Origin: Anoplopoma fimbria
Taxonomy: Eukaryota; Chordata; Actinopteri; Perciformes; Anoplopomatidae
NCBI RefSeq assembly: GCF_027596085.1
Contig: NC_072459.1
Span: 23,429,228-23,493,227 of the forward strand
DNA: 64,000 nucleotides
Direction of reading: 5' to 3'
In this document: in pieces, positions 1 through 12,300 of the stretch
Layout: every line of letters begins with the position of its first letter
Numbering within the stretch: position 1 is the first letter of the stretch
Notes under the pieces: model-generated
Told to the model about the DNA's origin: nothing
The model's database searches: none
What the model saw: only the letters and a program-made list of their open reading frames with translations
Made by a program: the position numbers and the translations under genes

Positions 1-1040
1 TATGCATTAACAAAAGACAGTTATAGTTGTGTGTATGCATTAACAAAAGACAGTTATAGTTGTGTGTATGCATTAACAAAAGACAGTTATAGTTGTGTGT
101 ATGCATTAACAAAAGACAGTTATAGTTGTGTGTATGCATTAACAAAAGACAGTTATAGTTGTGAGTATGCATTAACAAAAGACAGTTATAGTTGTGTGTT
201 ATTAGTTTATAGTTGTGTGTATGCATTAACAAAAGACAGTTATAGTTGTGTGTATGCATTAAGACAGTTATAGTTGTGTGTATGCATTAACAAAAGATAG
301 TTGTGAGTTAACAAAAGATACAGTTATAGTTGTGTGTATGCATTAACAAAAGACAGTTATAGTTGTGTGTATGCATTAAGACAGTTATAGTTGTGTGTAT
401 GCATTAAAAAGACAATAAGTTTATAGTTGTGTGTATGCATTAACAATAGTTGTGTGTATGACAGTTATAGTTGTGTGTATGCATTAACAAAAGACAGTTA
501 TAGTTGTGTGTATGCATTAACAAAATGATTAACAAAAGACAGTTATAGTTGTGTGTATGTTAAGACAGTTATAGTTGTGTGTATGCATTAACAAAAGACA
601 GTTATAGTTGTGTGTATGCATTAACAAAAGATAAAGTTATAGTTGTGTGTATGCATTAACAAAAGACAGTTATAGTTGTGTGTATTAACAAAAGCATTAA
701 GTTGTGAGTAATTAAGACAGTTATAGTTGTGTGTATGCATTAAGACATTAAGACAGTGTTAAGACAGTTATAGTTGTGTGTATGCATTAAGACAGTTATA
801 GTTGTGTGTATGCATTAAGACAGTTATAGTTGATTAAGACAGTTATAGTTGTGTGTATGTTAAGACAGTTAGTTGTGTGTATGCATTAAGACAGTTATAG
901 TTGTGTGTATGCATTAAGACAGTTATAGTTGTGTGTATGCATTAAGACAAAGTTGTGTGTAGATTATAGTTGCATTAGTTATAGTTGTGTGTATGCATTA
1001 ACAAAAGACAGTTATAGTTGTGTGTATGCATTAAGATCAA
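1..1040. repeat. 33-bp minisatellite array, truncated by window start
   Basis: Head-to-tail copies of a 33-bp unit whose core reads TATGCATTAACAAAAGACAG followed by TTATAGTTGTGTG. Many units are shortened to about 28 bp by loss of the CAAAA segment, and the right half of the array (after about 700) is more degraded. The array starts at base 1, so it continues beyond the window. Because 33 is a multiple of three, the plus strand is open for 80 codons as an 11-residue repeat; I regard this as a by-product and not a gene. Confidence 0.97.
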
Positions 1041-1112
1041 CGTTGCCCTTTCATGGTGTGAATTTGTCGAGAAGCAAGTTATGACCTGACGTTACGTTTC
1101 AACGCTACAACT

Positions 1113-1211
1113 CATATACATCCTAATATACATCCTAATATACATACTAATATACATACTAATATACATACTAATATACATACTAATATACATACTAATA
1201 TACATACTAAC
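1113..1211. repeat. 12-bp AT-rich tandem repeat
   Basis: Short array of a unit close to ATACATACTAAT, about eight copies, just right of the minisatellite. A separate CAC trinucleotide run of about eight units lies at 1326-1349. Confidence 0.9.
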
Positions 1212-1249
1212 ATAACTAAACCCTGCCTGTGTGCACTGCGGACTGTGGG

Positions 1250-1830
1250 TGAGGTCCGGTAAACACAGCACACAGAGGGCTTCAGTCCCCGTTAGCTGCT
1301 CCCGTTAGCCGACCCGTGATCCTGCACCACCACCACCACCACCACCACCCGTCTGCACCTTAAAGCAGGCTGGAGGTAACCGTCTAAGCGAACCTTTATT
1401 GTGCTTCGCCACATTCTGGACCGTGCTTTTAACCGCACCCATCGCTACCCTGGCCCCCTCCCCCCCTCCTGTACGCCGTGAATACGAGCCTCCGACTCGG
1501 CCGAATCAGGCCCCTTTTCCCCCCTGGTTCCTGCGGTTCCCCGGCCCACCACTCACCCGATACTGGGTTCGTCCGAGAGCTGGTTCGGTGGAGGTTCTGA
1601 TCTGGTGGTTGTCAGGCGGACAGAGGCCTGGGCTGAGGAGGATGGGAGCGGATTCTGGAGGCTCTCATACCCGCAGCTCTGAGCTCTGTCGTCGGTTGCG
1701 CTCCCTGTTGATCGTCCCTGAGCAGCTCCAGCACCGACGGCCTCCACTCTGTCTCCTCCTCTCGTTACTGAACAACGATGATGTCATCTCTGGATGTCAG
1801 GGCTCAGTCCTTTAAGGAGAAACGTCACAT
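1250..1830 (-). promoter_or_regulatory. CpG-rich region with a candidate first exon of a minus-strand gene
   Basis: GC- and CpG-rich sequence unlike its AT-rich surroundings. On the minus strand a strong 5' splice site (CGG followed by GTGAGT) ends a possible exon at 1557. A 64-codon minus-strand reading frame starting at 1747 runs into that donor, but I recognise no protein in it and the exon may be non-coding. CRE-like sites are present (TGACGT-type near 1821-1827, TGATGTCA-type near 1778). By synteny with human 22q13.1 the neighbour beyond the TNRC6B 3' end would be ADSL or SGSM3; the sequence does not prove either. Confidence 0.4.
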
Positions 1831-1879
1831 AACATAACTACTCCTTCCTCTGTACAGTTCACCATTCATTAATTACACC

Positions 1880-2165
1880 CTTTACATTACATTACATTAC
1901 ATTACAGTCATTTAGCAGACGCTTTTATCCAAAGCGACTTACAGGAAGTGTATTCAACATAGGTATTCAAGAGAACTACTAGTCACCAGAAGTCATAAGT
2001 GCATCTCCTTTCTTAAACAAGCATCTTAAAGCATAAACCAGAGCAAAAGTATAGTGCAGAGGCAAATTACTACGAAAACAATAATTGCAACAGACTAATA
2101 CGAATATAATAAGTGCTACAAACTACTACGAATAGGATAAGTGCAGTAAACAAATACATTTTTTA
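1880..2165. repeat. Teleost interspersed repeat with SINE/LINE-type 3' tail
   Basis: Starts with TTACATTACATTACAG and the segment TCATTTAGCAGACGCTTTTA ending AAAGCGACTTACA. This tail recurs at about 2331-2373 (partial), 2465-2518 and 28305-28360 in this window and is a common fish repeat tail. The following roughly 200 bp (ACTACGAA- and AAGTGC-rich) is not shared with the other copies here. Confidence 0.75.
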
Positions 2166-2373
2166 TTTATGTTACTCATGATGAACCCGCTGGTACTGGT
2201 TGTCTTTAAGGCCAGCAGTAACACAGACTCATCATGCTTTAATGCCAGACAATAATAATAATCCTTTTTTTTTTCCATGTGGTCAAAGTTTATCAAATAT
2301 TGGTATAATGTTAATTATACCAAGCATCTCTCATTACATTACATTACAGTCATGTAGCAGACGCTTTTATCCA

Positions 2374-2750
2374 AACCAACTTCCTGTTGAGCTGTCTCTT
2401 TCCCCTCATACCTCATAGTAGCTTCCTTTTTTAATAGGTTCAATATACCATTACAAAAAGACTCATAGTATTACATTACAGTCATTTAGCAGACGCTTTT
2501 CTCCAAAGCGACTTACAGTCAGTAGTATGTTACATATCATTCACCCATTCACACACTGATGACAGGCTACCATCAAGGTGCCACCATCAGACTCTAACTA
2601 ACATTCATCATCCAGTCCACACCGATGGCCTTCAGGAGCAACTTGGGGTTAAGTGTCTTGCCCAAGGACACATCGACTGCCGAAGCCGGGTATCGAACCA
2701 CCGACCCTCTGATTGGAGAACTACCTTGCTCTCCACTACGCCACAGCCGC
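2374..2750 (-). repeat. tRNA-derived SINE, copy 1
   Basis: Read on the minus strand the element begins at 2750 with a tRNA-like head. It has an A box (TGGCGTAGTGG) and a B box (GGTTCGATACC at about 2689-2699), then a central part with the GGGCAAGACACTTAACCCC motif, then the tail CTGTAAGTCGCTTTGGA followed by a TAATG-type repeat. About 95 bp beyond the tail are shared with the copy at 28211-28605. A partial tail copy (2331-2373) abuts it. I assign no named SINE family. Confidence 0.82.
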
Positions 2751-3430
2751 TCTCACATGATGTCCTGGTGGGCATGACATCTCACTTTCCCCACATAACT
2801 CCATCATTAAAGGTGCAGGACTGTACACACCTACATCAGTTGAGTAACACAATTTAAGGCAAATTCATCCGGGAGTTTCTTGTCTTCTATAAATTGTAGT
2901 TATGTTAAGTTATATGCACATATTTGAGAATGTTAATGTTGAGGAAATTCTTTCAACCCAGGCTTAAATCCTTGGAAAAAACCAAAAGTGGTCTATAATC
3001 ACTCTTTTGTTGGCAGCAGTATGCCTACCTAATTAAAACCCATAACTGCATCAGAAAAGATAACTTATTTCATACAGTATCAGTGGCTTACTGTAGGATG
3101 ACGTGTGTGTTAAATAGGATTGGTTTGTGGATGGTAATGAGGCCGACAGATGGACACACTGGCTTGTTTTTCAGTGGACCTGTTTTTCCCTTAATGTAAA
3201 GTCATACTGATCACTGTAACATGCATAAAATGTAGTTTTTCATAGTCAATATACTGCACAGTGTTTATTGTTCACATGTGCATTAAAGCAGAGGAACAGA
3301 TAAAGTAAAGTTTAAAAATAGGATTGGTTCAACATAAGACGGTACTCAACACAAGAAGAAGTACTTTTAACCACTATCCAGAAATCTATATTCTTTCACA
3401 AAAAAATGACCACAAGGACATATTTAGAAG
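2751..3430. other. AT-rich intergenic sequence, no gene seen
   Basis: Between the SINE and the end of the tnrc6b 3' UTR. No ORF, RNA gene or repeat was recognised. Confidence 0.6.
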
Positions 3431-4899
3431 CCAATACTTTCATCTTTATTAATCTTGTTCTCATTTGTTTAAATAAATTTTTCCTTTGTAAAATCTCATA
3501 ACGAAAACACTGAACAGGAGTGTTAAAGCCTGTCTTAATTTAAAACGAATACACAACAACAGAACATTAAAAACGTACGGTAACTCTTACTCTGCATCTG
3601 TAAACAACCCGTCCCACCCCTCCCTTCCCCTCCACACAGTTTGATAAGATTTGGCATGTCCATTTACTCAACGCATATGCCTTCAGCTCTTTGTGTCATT
3701 AAATGTTCTTTTTTATTATTGCAGGTCGGACAATAAAAAAGACAAGTATGCTAAAAAACAACAACAAACAACTTCAAATGAGAGAGAAAAAAAAAAGCAT
3801 TAGTGCCAATATTTCTTAACACACAGTCAGCAGTATACCGAATGCACTCAAAACATTTTTGTATAGACCTTCTGTAGAGTAAGCAGCCTTGCCCACATTA
3901 TGACAGGCAGTAACATGCATACACACACATTATCCTCACATTCACACACACACACACGCACAAAAACTGTGGTGGTTTAATCCACTTACTTGGTCTCAAT
4001 CTCACTCATACTCATGTCCATATAGTGTGTATGACACTGCGCACAGTATCAACACATGGAGAAATGCAACATAGCCTCAAACTGCCAGCAATTTAACATT
4101 TATCACTGCAACAGTAACAAACATGTTCAAGAGAGAATAACAGAGAAAGAGTGCGTGAGATACAACAGTAGGAGGTCAGCATTTTGAAAACAGAACAATG
4201 ACATTTTTCAATATTTTCACTGTTCAAAAATTAAAACCATACATACAAACAGGAAAAAAACAAACTTAACATACACAGTAAGATACAGTTCTGTTTTCAA
4301 ATCAGAGCTGTTTGCATGTGTTTGAATTCGGTCTCCGTTTTTTTTTTTTAAGGGGACGTGAATACAAACTGCACTTTGACCTCACATCATGTAGTAGTTT
4401 TAAGTTCTCTTATACGATGAAGGTAATGCTGTTTACAGTGCCCATCTGTCTGAAGGCTTGTCTGTATTTGGTGTGTGCATGTGAATGTAAATCTGTTGAA
4501 AAGTCCCCTATTTACTAAGCACATTGCGATCCAGTCAAGTCTTTGAGACCAACTGACTTTTCATTCTTTTTCAGGTTTCAAGTCTAAACAGTTGAAATCT
4601 TCATCTGTGGAAAAAGGCTGTATACACATCTAACAGTCCCTGCATTTGTTTATATAATAGCTTAAGTCTGGCCACGAGAATGTGTGTAAGCATGTCTCAC
4701 ATTTCTGCTTGATGTGTGTGCACTTTAATATGCATACCATGTATATGTATGCACTTGTGTATATGTGTATTACATTTATATGCATACCATGTAAATGTTT
4801 GTGTGTGTGTGTGTGTGTGTGTGTGATTAAGTAGGTATGTATCCCAGTGTATTTTGTATCAGTGTGTCCAAACCTGCACTTACAAATGGAGGGGGCTCA
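3430..4899 (-). other. tnrc6b: tnrc6b 3' UTR (inferred)
   Basis: Follows the stop codon at 4900-4902 without an intervening coding signal. A minus-strand AATAAA lies at 3445-3450 and is the best poly(A) candidate seen, though mammalian TNRC6B 3' UTRs are much longer, so the true end may be further left. The region is AT-rich and contains a (TG)n run of about 14 units at 4798-4826. The short plus-strand frames over this region are shadows. Confidence 0.55.
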
Positions 4900-7800
4900 T
4901 CAGATGGAATCAGCTCCTCCCCCCAGCAGGTCGCCAGGCAACAATGCGGCAGGGCTGTCCATTTGGTGCCTTTCCTCCATTTGCGGTGCTCCCCACAGGC
5001 TGCTGCTGGAGTATCCTGCAGTCATGCCCCCCCAGAGCCCAGACCTCCCAGAGTCTACTCCCCCGACACCTCCTCCCTCCCCTGCCCCGTTGGTGCTCCA
5101 CTGGGAAAATATCCCCAGCCCCGGTCCTTGGGTTGAAGAGGTTTCTGAAGAACTGCCTGTACCATCGAGACTCTGCCAGGCAGAGCCAGAGGACCTCACA
5201 CTACCTAGAGCCGCTGCTCCACTCTCCCCTCCTCCACCACCATTGCCGTTTCCACCTGAAGTTGTGCCCGCTGTTGCCCGCTCATTCCCAGGGGAGCTGC
5301 CTCCACTGCTGGCCACAGCTGTGCCTGATCCAGAAGAACCCTGCGTCCCACCGGCCGCCGACCCTCCTGAGCTGGCCCCCTCTGCCCCTCCGGCCTGGGA
5401 ATGTGCAAAATAGCGAGCAACTTCTTCTTCACTCACAAACTCCGCCAGGATTGTGGTGTTGCCCAGAACACACCTGAGAAGGATTTACAAGACAAGGTTA
5501 TTGAGATCAACAGAAGCTTTTTCATGATTAGTACGTGTGTATCAGTGAGGTTACAGGTCAACTTACATGTGCAGTGCACCCTGGGCCTTGGCTGCTTCCT
5601 GTCGGCTGCTGTAGCGAATCAGAGCGCTGCCCTGGGTCAGGCCGAGGTGGAAGGTCAGCAGGGGGCCATGTTGCATGCAGATAGTCCTCAGCGTGGAGCC
5701 ATCAATCTACATGGGAAAAAAGAGAAAATGTTAAGTGTTAAAGACTGGGTGTGTGATGTGATAATTCTCAACTATCAATTATAGGGACAGGAAAAGGTCA
5801 GGGAATCTAGGAGGTGATGTAACAATGGGTATGTAGAACTGTGTATTAATAAATAATGTAGTGATACCGTACACTGTGGCTTTATCAGTCTGTAATCCTG
5901 TAACACTCACAATGAGATCTACACATTGTGCTAGCTTGTGCACATGAGCACTAAGAAAGTAAATGGATTATTGTTAAAAAAAAAAAGAAATGAATATAAT
6001 CTATATTACTAAAACAAAAACTTTGTCTAGACTTCTACGCTTTCCCATAGCAGTGTCATGCAAGTGTCGTTTGTGTAAGCCCTAATTGATTAAATGGCTC
6101 ATCCTGCTTCACAATCCAATTACAGCTGGGTCACGCATCATTCCGCCTAATTTGCATAAGACGGACTGAAGGGGAATACAGATGAATGAGCACAGCGGTT
6201 TTATGTTGTTAAATTCATACCCCGACCAATCTGTCAGCTACTTTTTAAGCCATACACAATTATGCTCTGGTGAAGGATTGTAAGAATTTTTTTTCTCCAG
6301 CTTGAACAGGCACCCATCTCATCTTTTCCTCACCCTTCGGCACATCTTAGTTTATAGACAGCAGATTTACAGGTGGCAACATTGTTAATCTTTTTAACTT
6401 CAGCGGATTTTCATCTCTCTCAACCTCTGTCACTCCTTACCTGAGGGGTCAGGTTGCTCAGCAGCAACCAGCAGCTGCCTCTGGAGGCAACGCCTTCGCT
6501 CCAAGATGAGCCTAATAAGAAAAAAGAAAAGGAGAGAAGAGACATTATGAGAGAACAGTAATGATAAGAAGGCCCAAAAAATTATTCAGGACATGATAGC
6601 TGATGACAAACACAATGAATGCGCTGCAGATTAACTTTTTTACTAGGTTTCATAAAACTTTAGTAAGACCCGAGTCATCATATCACTGTCAAGAAAGGCT
6701 ATATAGGTCGATCATAAGTATACAAATGCTAATGAAATAATCTAAGCCTTTATCCTGTGAACAGTACCTGGCCCATATCGTGACTCTTGATTACTCCCGC
6801 CCCCTCCCCAGCTCCGAGCCAACCGCGGGCCTCCGCTACCCCATGGGGAGGGCGAGGCCTGCTTTTGATTGGTTAAGCCAGGAGGGGGCGTGGCAGCTGT
6901 GAGCTGTTGCGATTGGTCTTCCATAACTTGTTTTGTCCGATGGGCTCTGGGGGCCAGCTGGGCTTGTACTCCGAGTACTTTCCTGCAGAGGAAATGGGGA
7001 GGTGGGAGAAAGGGGGAGAAAATGACTTTGGCATTTTTGTGGGATAGGCATAACTTGTACACCAGTAAAATACAGTGCAGACACAATTATAGTAACAGAA
7101 ACAAAGAAACGGAGCTGCAAACAACAAACAAATCAAAACCTATACCTGTGCTGTGTGCATTGCTGAGGGGGCTGTCTGAGGCACTGTAGGGCCAGGCACC
7201 AGGTGAAGGCAGCGAGGTGTTGAGGGAGGGGTTTGGCCCTAAAAACATTACAAGGTTATCTGAAAGAAACACATCCTGGGATAAACAAGACAAGGAAAGC
7301 ACAGTAAAGCTGGACAGCAGATAGAGCCTGTGAGGAATACTGTCAACCCTTTGCCCTTTGAGTTAGTCAATAAATGGCACTGGAGCACACTTTCAAGTAA
7401 AACCAATAGATATGCTCATCAAACATTTTGGCACAGTCAGTCAGATACCTATATTGTCTCGCAGTAACTGGTGGTCAGAGTCGTTGAGGCTCTGGGGTCC
7501 TGGGGAGCCAAGAACACTACCAGGGGTCATGTAGGGGTCAGACTCTGGGTCACCACTACTCTGGATTCCTTTCCAGGGCACACCGGGCTGGAACTCTGTC
7601 ATCAGAACAGGAAAGTTATTGTTAAGATTTATATGACACGCTGTTTTGCCATTTTTTTTTTAAAACCAAACACTAAATGTGGTAAAAAGTTAATGTAATT
7701 AGTCAGTTCCTTTTTTGGCATGGCATTAAATGAAAGCAGCATAATCATTTCAGAGTAATACACACACACACAAACACTGGACAGGTTGACAACTGTCTAG

Positions 7801-9290
7801 CAAACATACAGCTTCCTGCATATTTAAGCCTTGACTTGACATTACATTTCCTAGTCCTTCTCTAATCCTAACGCATCGTTCCTTGGTAACATGTAGCAGA
7901 GAAGGACATGTTCACCTGGAGGCCAGCTGGATGTCGCAGGTTTGTTCCCCATTTTACTCCCAGGGGTCCGTTGCCAGGTGTCTGCAGATCCTTGAGGGGG
8001 AATCCCCAAACCATCACTTCCCAGCATTTCATACTGGGAATAAGGGGATCCTCCCCTCCCTTTTATAGCACTGGGTAAAGGGCCTTGGGAAGAGCAGACA
8101 GGAGAGGGAAGAAAAAAAAAAAAAAAAAAAAAGTCAAACAGACTGACGTGAATATACTTCAAATCACTTTGAGTCGCAGTGGTTCAGTGTGAATTTTGCC
8201 TTTGCAAAAATCACGTTATGAACCATCTGCTAACCTACCATTCTTGTGGAGGGTTGTTTCAGGGGGAGATGGAGCTGGGGAGTGTCCCTCCATCATCCAT
8301 TTGAAGCGGGATTGCTGTCCTCCTGTGTCCTTCATCCCTCCCATCATGGGACCGAGCTCCAGTCCTGACAGGTTACCACCAGGTGCGAGCCCTGACAGGT
8401 GGAAAAACACAAACATTCATAAGCACATTCATTTCCACGAATGATCAGTTCAATACAGCCTTAGTATCTCTACGATTGAAACAACTAAAGGGGCCGTTAA
8501 AAATGGAAAACCTTTGTTATAGCAACAGTGATTACAACTGTAGCAGGGATGGGCAGTTCAAAGCAAAAATAATATTTGATATTTGCAGGAAACTATTCAA
8601 CCATTCTTGGAAGATCTACCATTACTACCCTGCACCAGTGAAGACAAGGGAAAATATATTTTTTAAGATTAGACAACTGTTACATAAAAACAGCCCAGCA
8701 ACAGGATACCGAGACTCTATTACAGTTTGGTAGGGCTGAATGCTATTTCCCTTAGGCACACTTGATCTTAAATCCCTGTTGATTTTCTGAAAAAAACACC
8801 ACTGAAAACATAAAACTTCAAACCTTACACTAGTGTTATTTATACATCTGACTGCATCACCAGTGAAGCTTAACCCACAAACAATTTGCCTGTTGTACTC
8901 ACCAGAGTACATCCCTTGCGCTTTGGCATGAATGTCTGATAAGGGCCCTCCCATTCCAGGATGTGTAAGAGGGTCTACCATGGGCTGTTTGGATAAGCCT
9001 CCTCCCAGGTGAGAGGGGGACAGTTTAGAGCTCCCTCCTCCTGCTCCTGCAACTCCACCCTGCTGATGCTGCCTCTGCTGCTGCAGAATAGCCATAATCC
9101 TTGCCAGCTGAGAAGAGCAAGATTCAAGAAAAAAAATCACTACCAGAATAACTGCAAAGTACAGTTTTTGCAGTCAAAGTTCCGGTGACAGTGCATGGTA
9201 TGCTATAGAAGATGATCGTGCTCACCTGCTGTGGGTCTGGCTGCTGCCTGAGAGGCTGAGGCTGAGGGAACTTCCTCTGATTCTGCAGGA

Positions 9291-9321
<31 letters not shown>

Positions 9322-12300
9322 TTGTAGCAGGAGCTGACAAGCCTGTGGATTGGTGGGCAGAAATGGGGATAATAGAATGCATTGGCTAGCACTCACATAC
9401 AGACACTCTGGTTGGGTTTATTACAAGTCACCATGTGTTTTAAGATTATCAATACAGATTAAACAAAGTCAGAGAGTTGTACCAAACGGAGAACAACGTA
9501 GGGCTGCAAATAACAATTATTTTCAATGTTGATTAATGTGACGATTATTGTCGCGATTTATCAATACATTTTTTCGTCTACAAAATGTCAGAAAATGGTT
9601 GAAGGTTATGATCAGTTCTTCCCAAAGCCCAAGATGTCTTAAAAATGTCACTCAAACAACCAGAAAATAATGAAATTTAAGAAGCTAGAATCAGAGCATT
9701 TAGATTTTTTTCTTTGAAAATTCCTCAGACCGCTTAATCGAAAAAAGTTAGCGTTTAATTTAATTGTTGTCAACCAATGATTCATCTTTGCAGCTCTACA
9801 AAAAGGAAATATCTAACTCAAAGCGATGAGTACGTCAATCAGTTAATCTGACATTTAGACACGTACCAGATGGAACTGCTGCATGTGCGGGTAAATGTTG
9901 CTGAGCATTGCGAGCTGCTGTGGGGAAATCTGAGGAGGAGGGAACACTCCTCCACCAACACCGCCGACCCCTCCGACACTTCCAACGCCACTGACACCAC
10001 CAACCACTCCACCCACACTGCCACCAGGAGAGGGCATCTGCTTCAGCATAGGACCCGGCACCTGCATGTCACAGGAATTTCTTTGTATATGGCTGTTGAT
10101 ACAGACACTTGACGGAGTAATATGAGGAATAGAGACAATCCATTCATCTAGCTCCCTTCACTCCAATATAAAACTACTTTTTTTATAATATTAATAAATT
10201 GACTATGTATGTTTACCATTGAAAAGGCCTTGTGTTTGTTTTTATATATTTGGAGAGCTAATTGACCCTAATTTGTATTTACTGAATTGCGGAAAGTGTT
10301 TTTACCAGGTGAGAGCCTTTAGCCTATGTAAGTATGTATGTATACATTTAGATATAAACTTCGGGCGAATGAAGGTCTGAGGAAAGAAAATTGTCTATCA
10401 GGTGAGGAGAAGTTCTTCTTAACTTTTACAAACATAAAAAACTTTCTCCCCTAAATGAAATCAGGGGTTGATTTCTCAGTTGCACCATGTGTTAGATACT
10501 GTCCAAGGAACGATGAATTAGACAACTAATGTGTCATTTTCTGTTTGTTTATCAGACATTTTGTAAAATTGCCAGACAAAAGAGGTAATTGGGAAAAAAT
10601 TGACATTAAATATATAATAAACATGGAATGAATATAATGAAGTAAATTATTCCATAGTAGTGTTAATGATCTCTTAAAGGTTGACTTAAAGCCTCAGGCA
10701 AGGGCATTTATAGCCAGAACACGAGGCGATCAGACTACCAACTAAACGTTTCTTTGTGTGAAGTAAACATTGGCAGGACTCAGGAGATCCTCATTCTCCC
10801 CTCAAATACAACATTAACCCTAACTAAAACCTCAGATCCAAAAGACAACACACCTGAGCAGACAGGAACTGATGAGGCACTTGAGCACGTAAACCCTGGG
10901 AGGGATTCATTGGATGCATGCCAGGCTGGTGCATCCCTCGAGGCTGAGGCATCCCTCCGCCACCGCCAACATAAACCCCATGGCCACCCATCTGGAGTAC
11001 GACGGAAACCGAACAACCGTACCATGTTTAACCATGTTTGTGTAATGTAGCTTGTGATAAGGTTTCTCATATCATAGCGGCTTTCTTCACTCAGGTCCTT
11101 GAGTTAGCACAACTCACACATAAAGCAGATATTGTTGATATAAAAGGTGAAATTATACAAAATGGTAGCCAACTTTGAAAATGGAAGTTCCGTAAAATTA
11201 CTCGTAAAAATCCTACCTTCTCACTGTAGGGCCCCATGTCAACAGGACCCATGTCTTTGGAACTAGGCATGCGGTAACCTCCTCCACCTCTTCCTCCCCT
11301 CCGCATCTCTCCGTTATAGTCAGTTATTCCTCTCTTATCTCCTTCCATCTTTTTGTCAAGACTTGGGTCATCACCCTGAGAAACAAAGTCATGAACAGAC
11401 TGGTTCATAGGACAGTTACAGAGGCCTCAATGATAATCCATTCGCCACCATGAAATTATGAATATGGGTGGCAAGTTTTGATTGTGAGAATTTTTGGATT
11501 TTATGAAAGAGCAGACATTACAAGCTCTCAAATTCAGAGAATTATTAAACAGCAAAAAAATATTTGCTTCTTCTTCTTCTTCTTACCAGAAGACCCATGT
11601 TTGAAAACTGGCGTGACACTGGGTTCATCCAGCTGTCCCCTCCTCCACTCTTTAGGAAATAATAAAAAAAATAATATATATATATATATAATAATAAAAG
11701 TGCACATGAAAATATTGAAGAAAGGTACTAAACAAAATGACTGCTTTGTGTTAATGCAATGAACCAAAAGTGGCCACGCAAACTCTTGTGTGTCCTTGAA
11801 TCTCTAATTTTCCCTACCTTGATGTTGCCTCTCTTTCCTCCATGAGTCTGACCCCAGCCTCCGGAGTTGAAGGAGGAGCTGTTTCCCTGCGAGACAGAGC
11901 TGTTCCAGACCCCTCCGCTACCATCATCTTCCTCGTCCCAGCTGGGGTGCCGGGAGGCTGCGACAGAGCCCTCTCCCTTCCCACCCCAGCTCTCCATTGA
12001 TTTGGTGCCTGAAGGAAAATCAAAACAGATGGTTATAACGTGGCCATGTCATTTCTCTAGATGTCCTCTGTTTTTAACTTGTGGTTTGAAAATGCTGAAT
12101 CTTTTTAAATTGAGAGATGAGTAATGTTGCTTGATTTGAGCGCCATTTCTAAATATGATAATGAGCATAAATAACTTTTAACTCATATCACATATTTTGA
12201 ACGACGTACATTTTGTTTCTCTTCTTACCAGATTTAGCAGAGTTTGGTGAAGGGTTCCCCAGCCAGAGGCTTTGCCGGGCTCGTCTGAATCACCCCAACC

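Noticed and set aside
31..273. 80-codon plus-strand frame encoding an 11-residue repeat
   Set aside because: It lies entirely in the 33-bp minisatellite, has no splice or promoter support, and is open only because 33 is divisible by three.
5420..5442. Strong donor-like TTT/GTGAGT inside the last tnrc6b exon
   Set aside because: The sequence continues in frame with conserved RRM residues ([15 protein letters not shown]), so it is coding and not an intron start.
4837..5477. Three overlapping plus-strand frames of 99-207 codons
   Set aside because: They are antisense shadows of the GC-rich last coding exon of tnrc6b.
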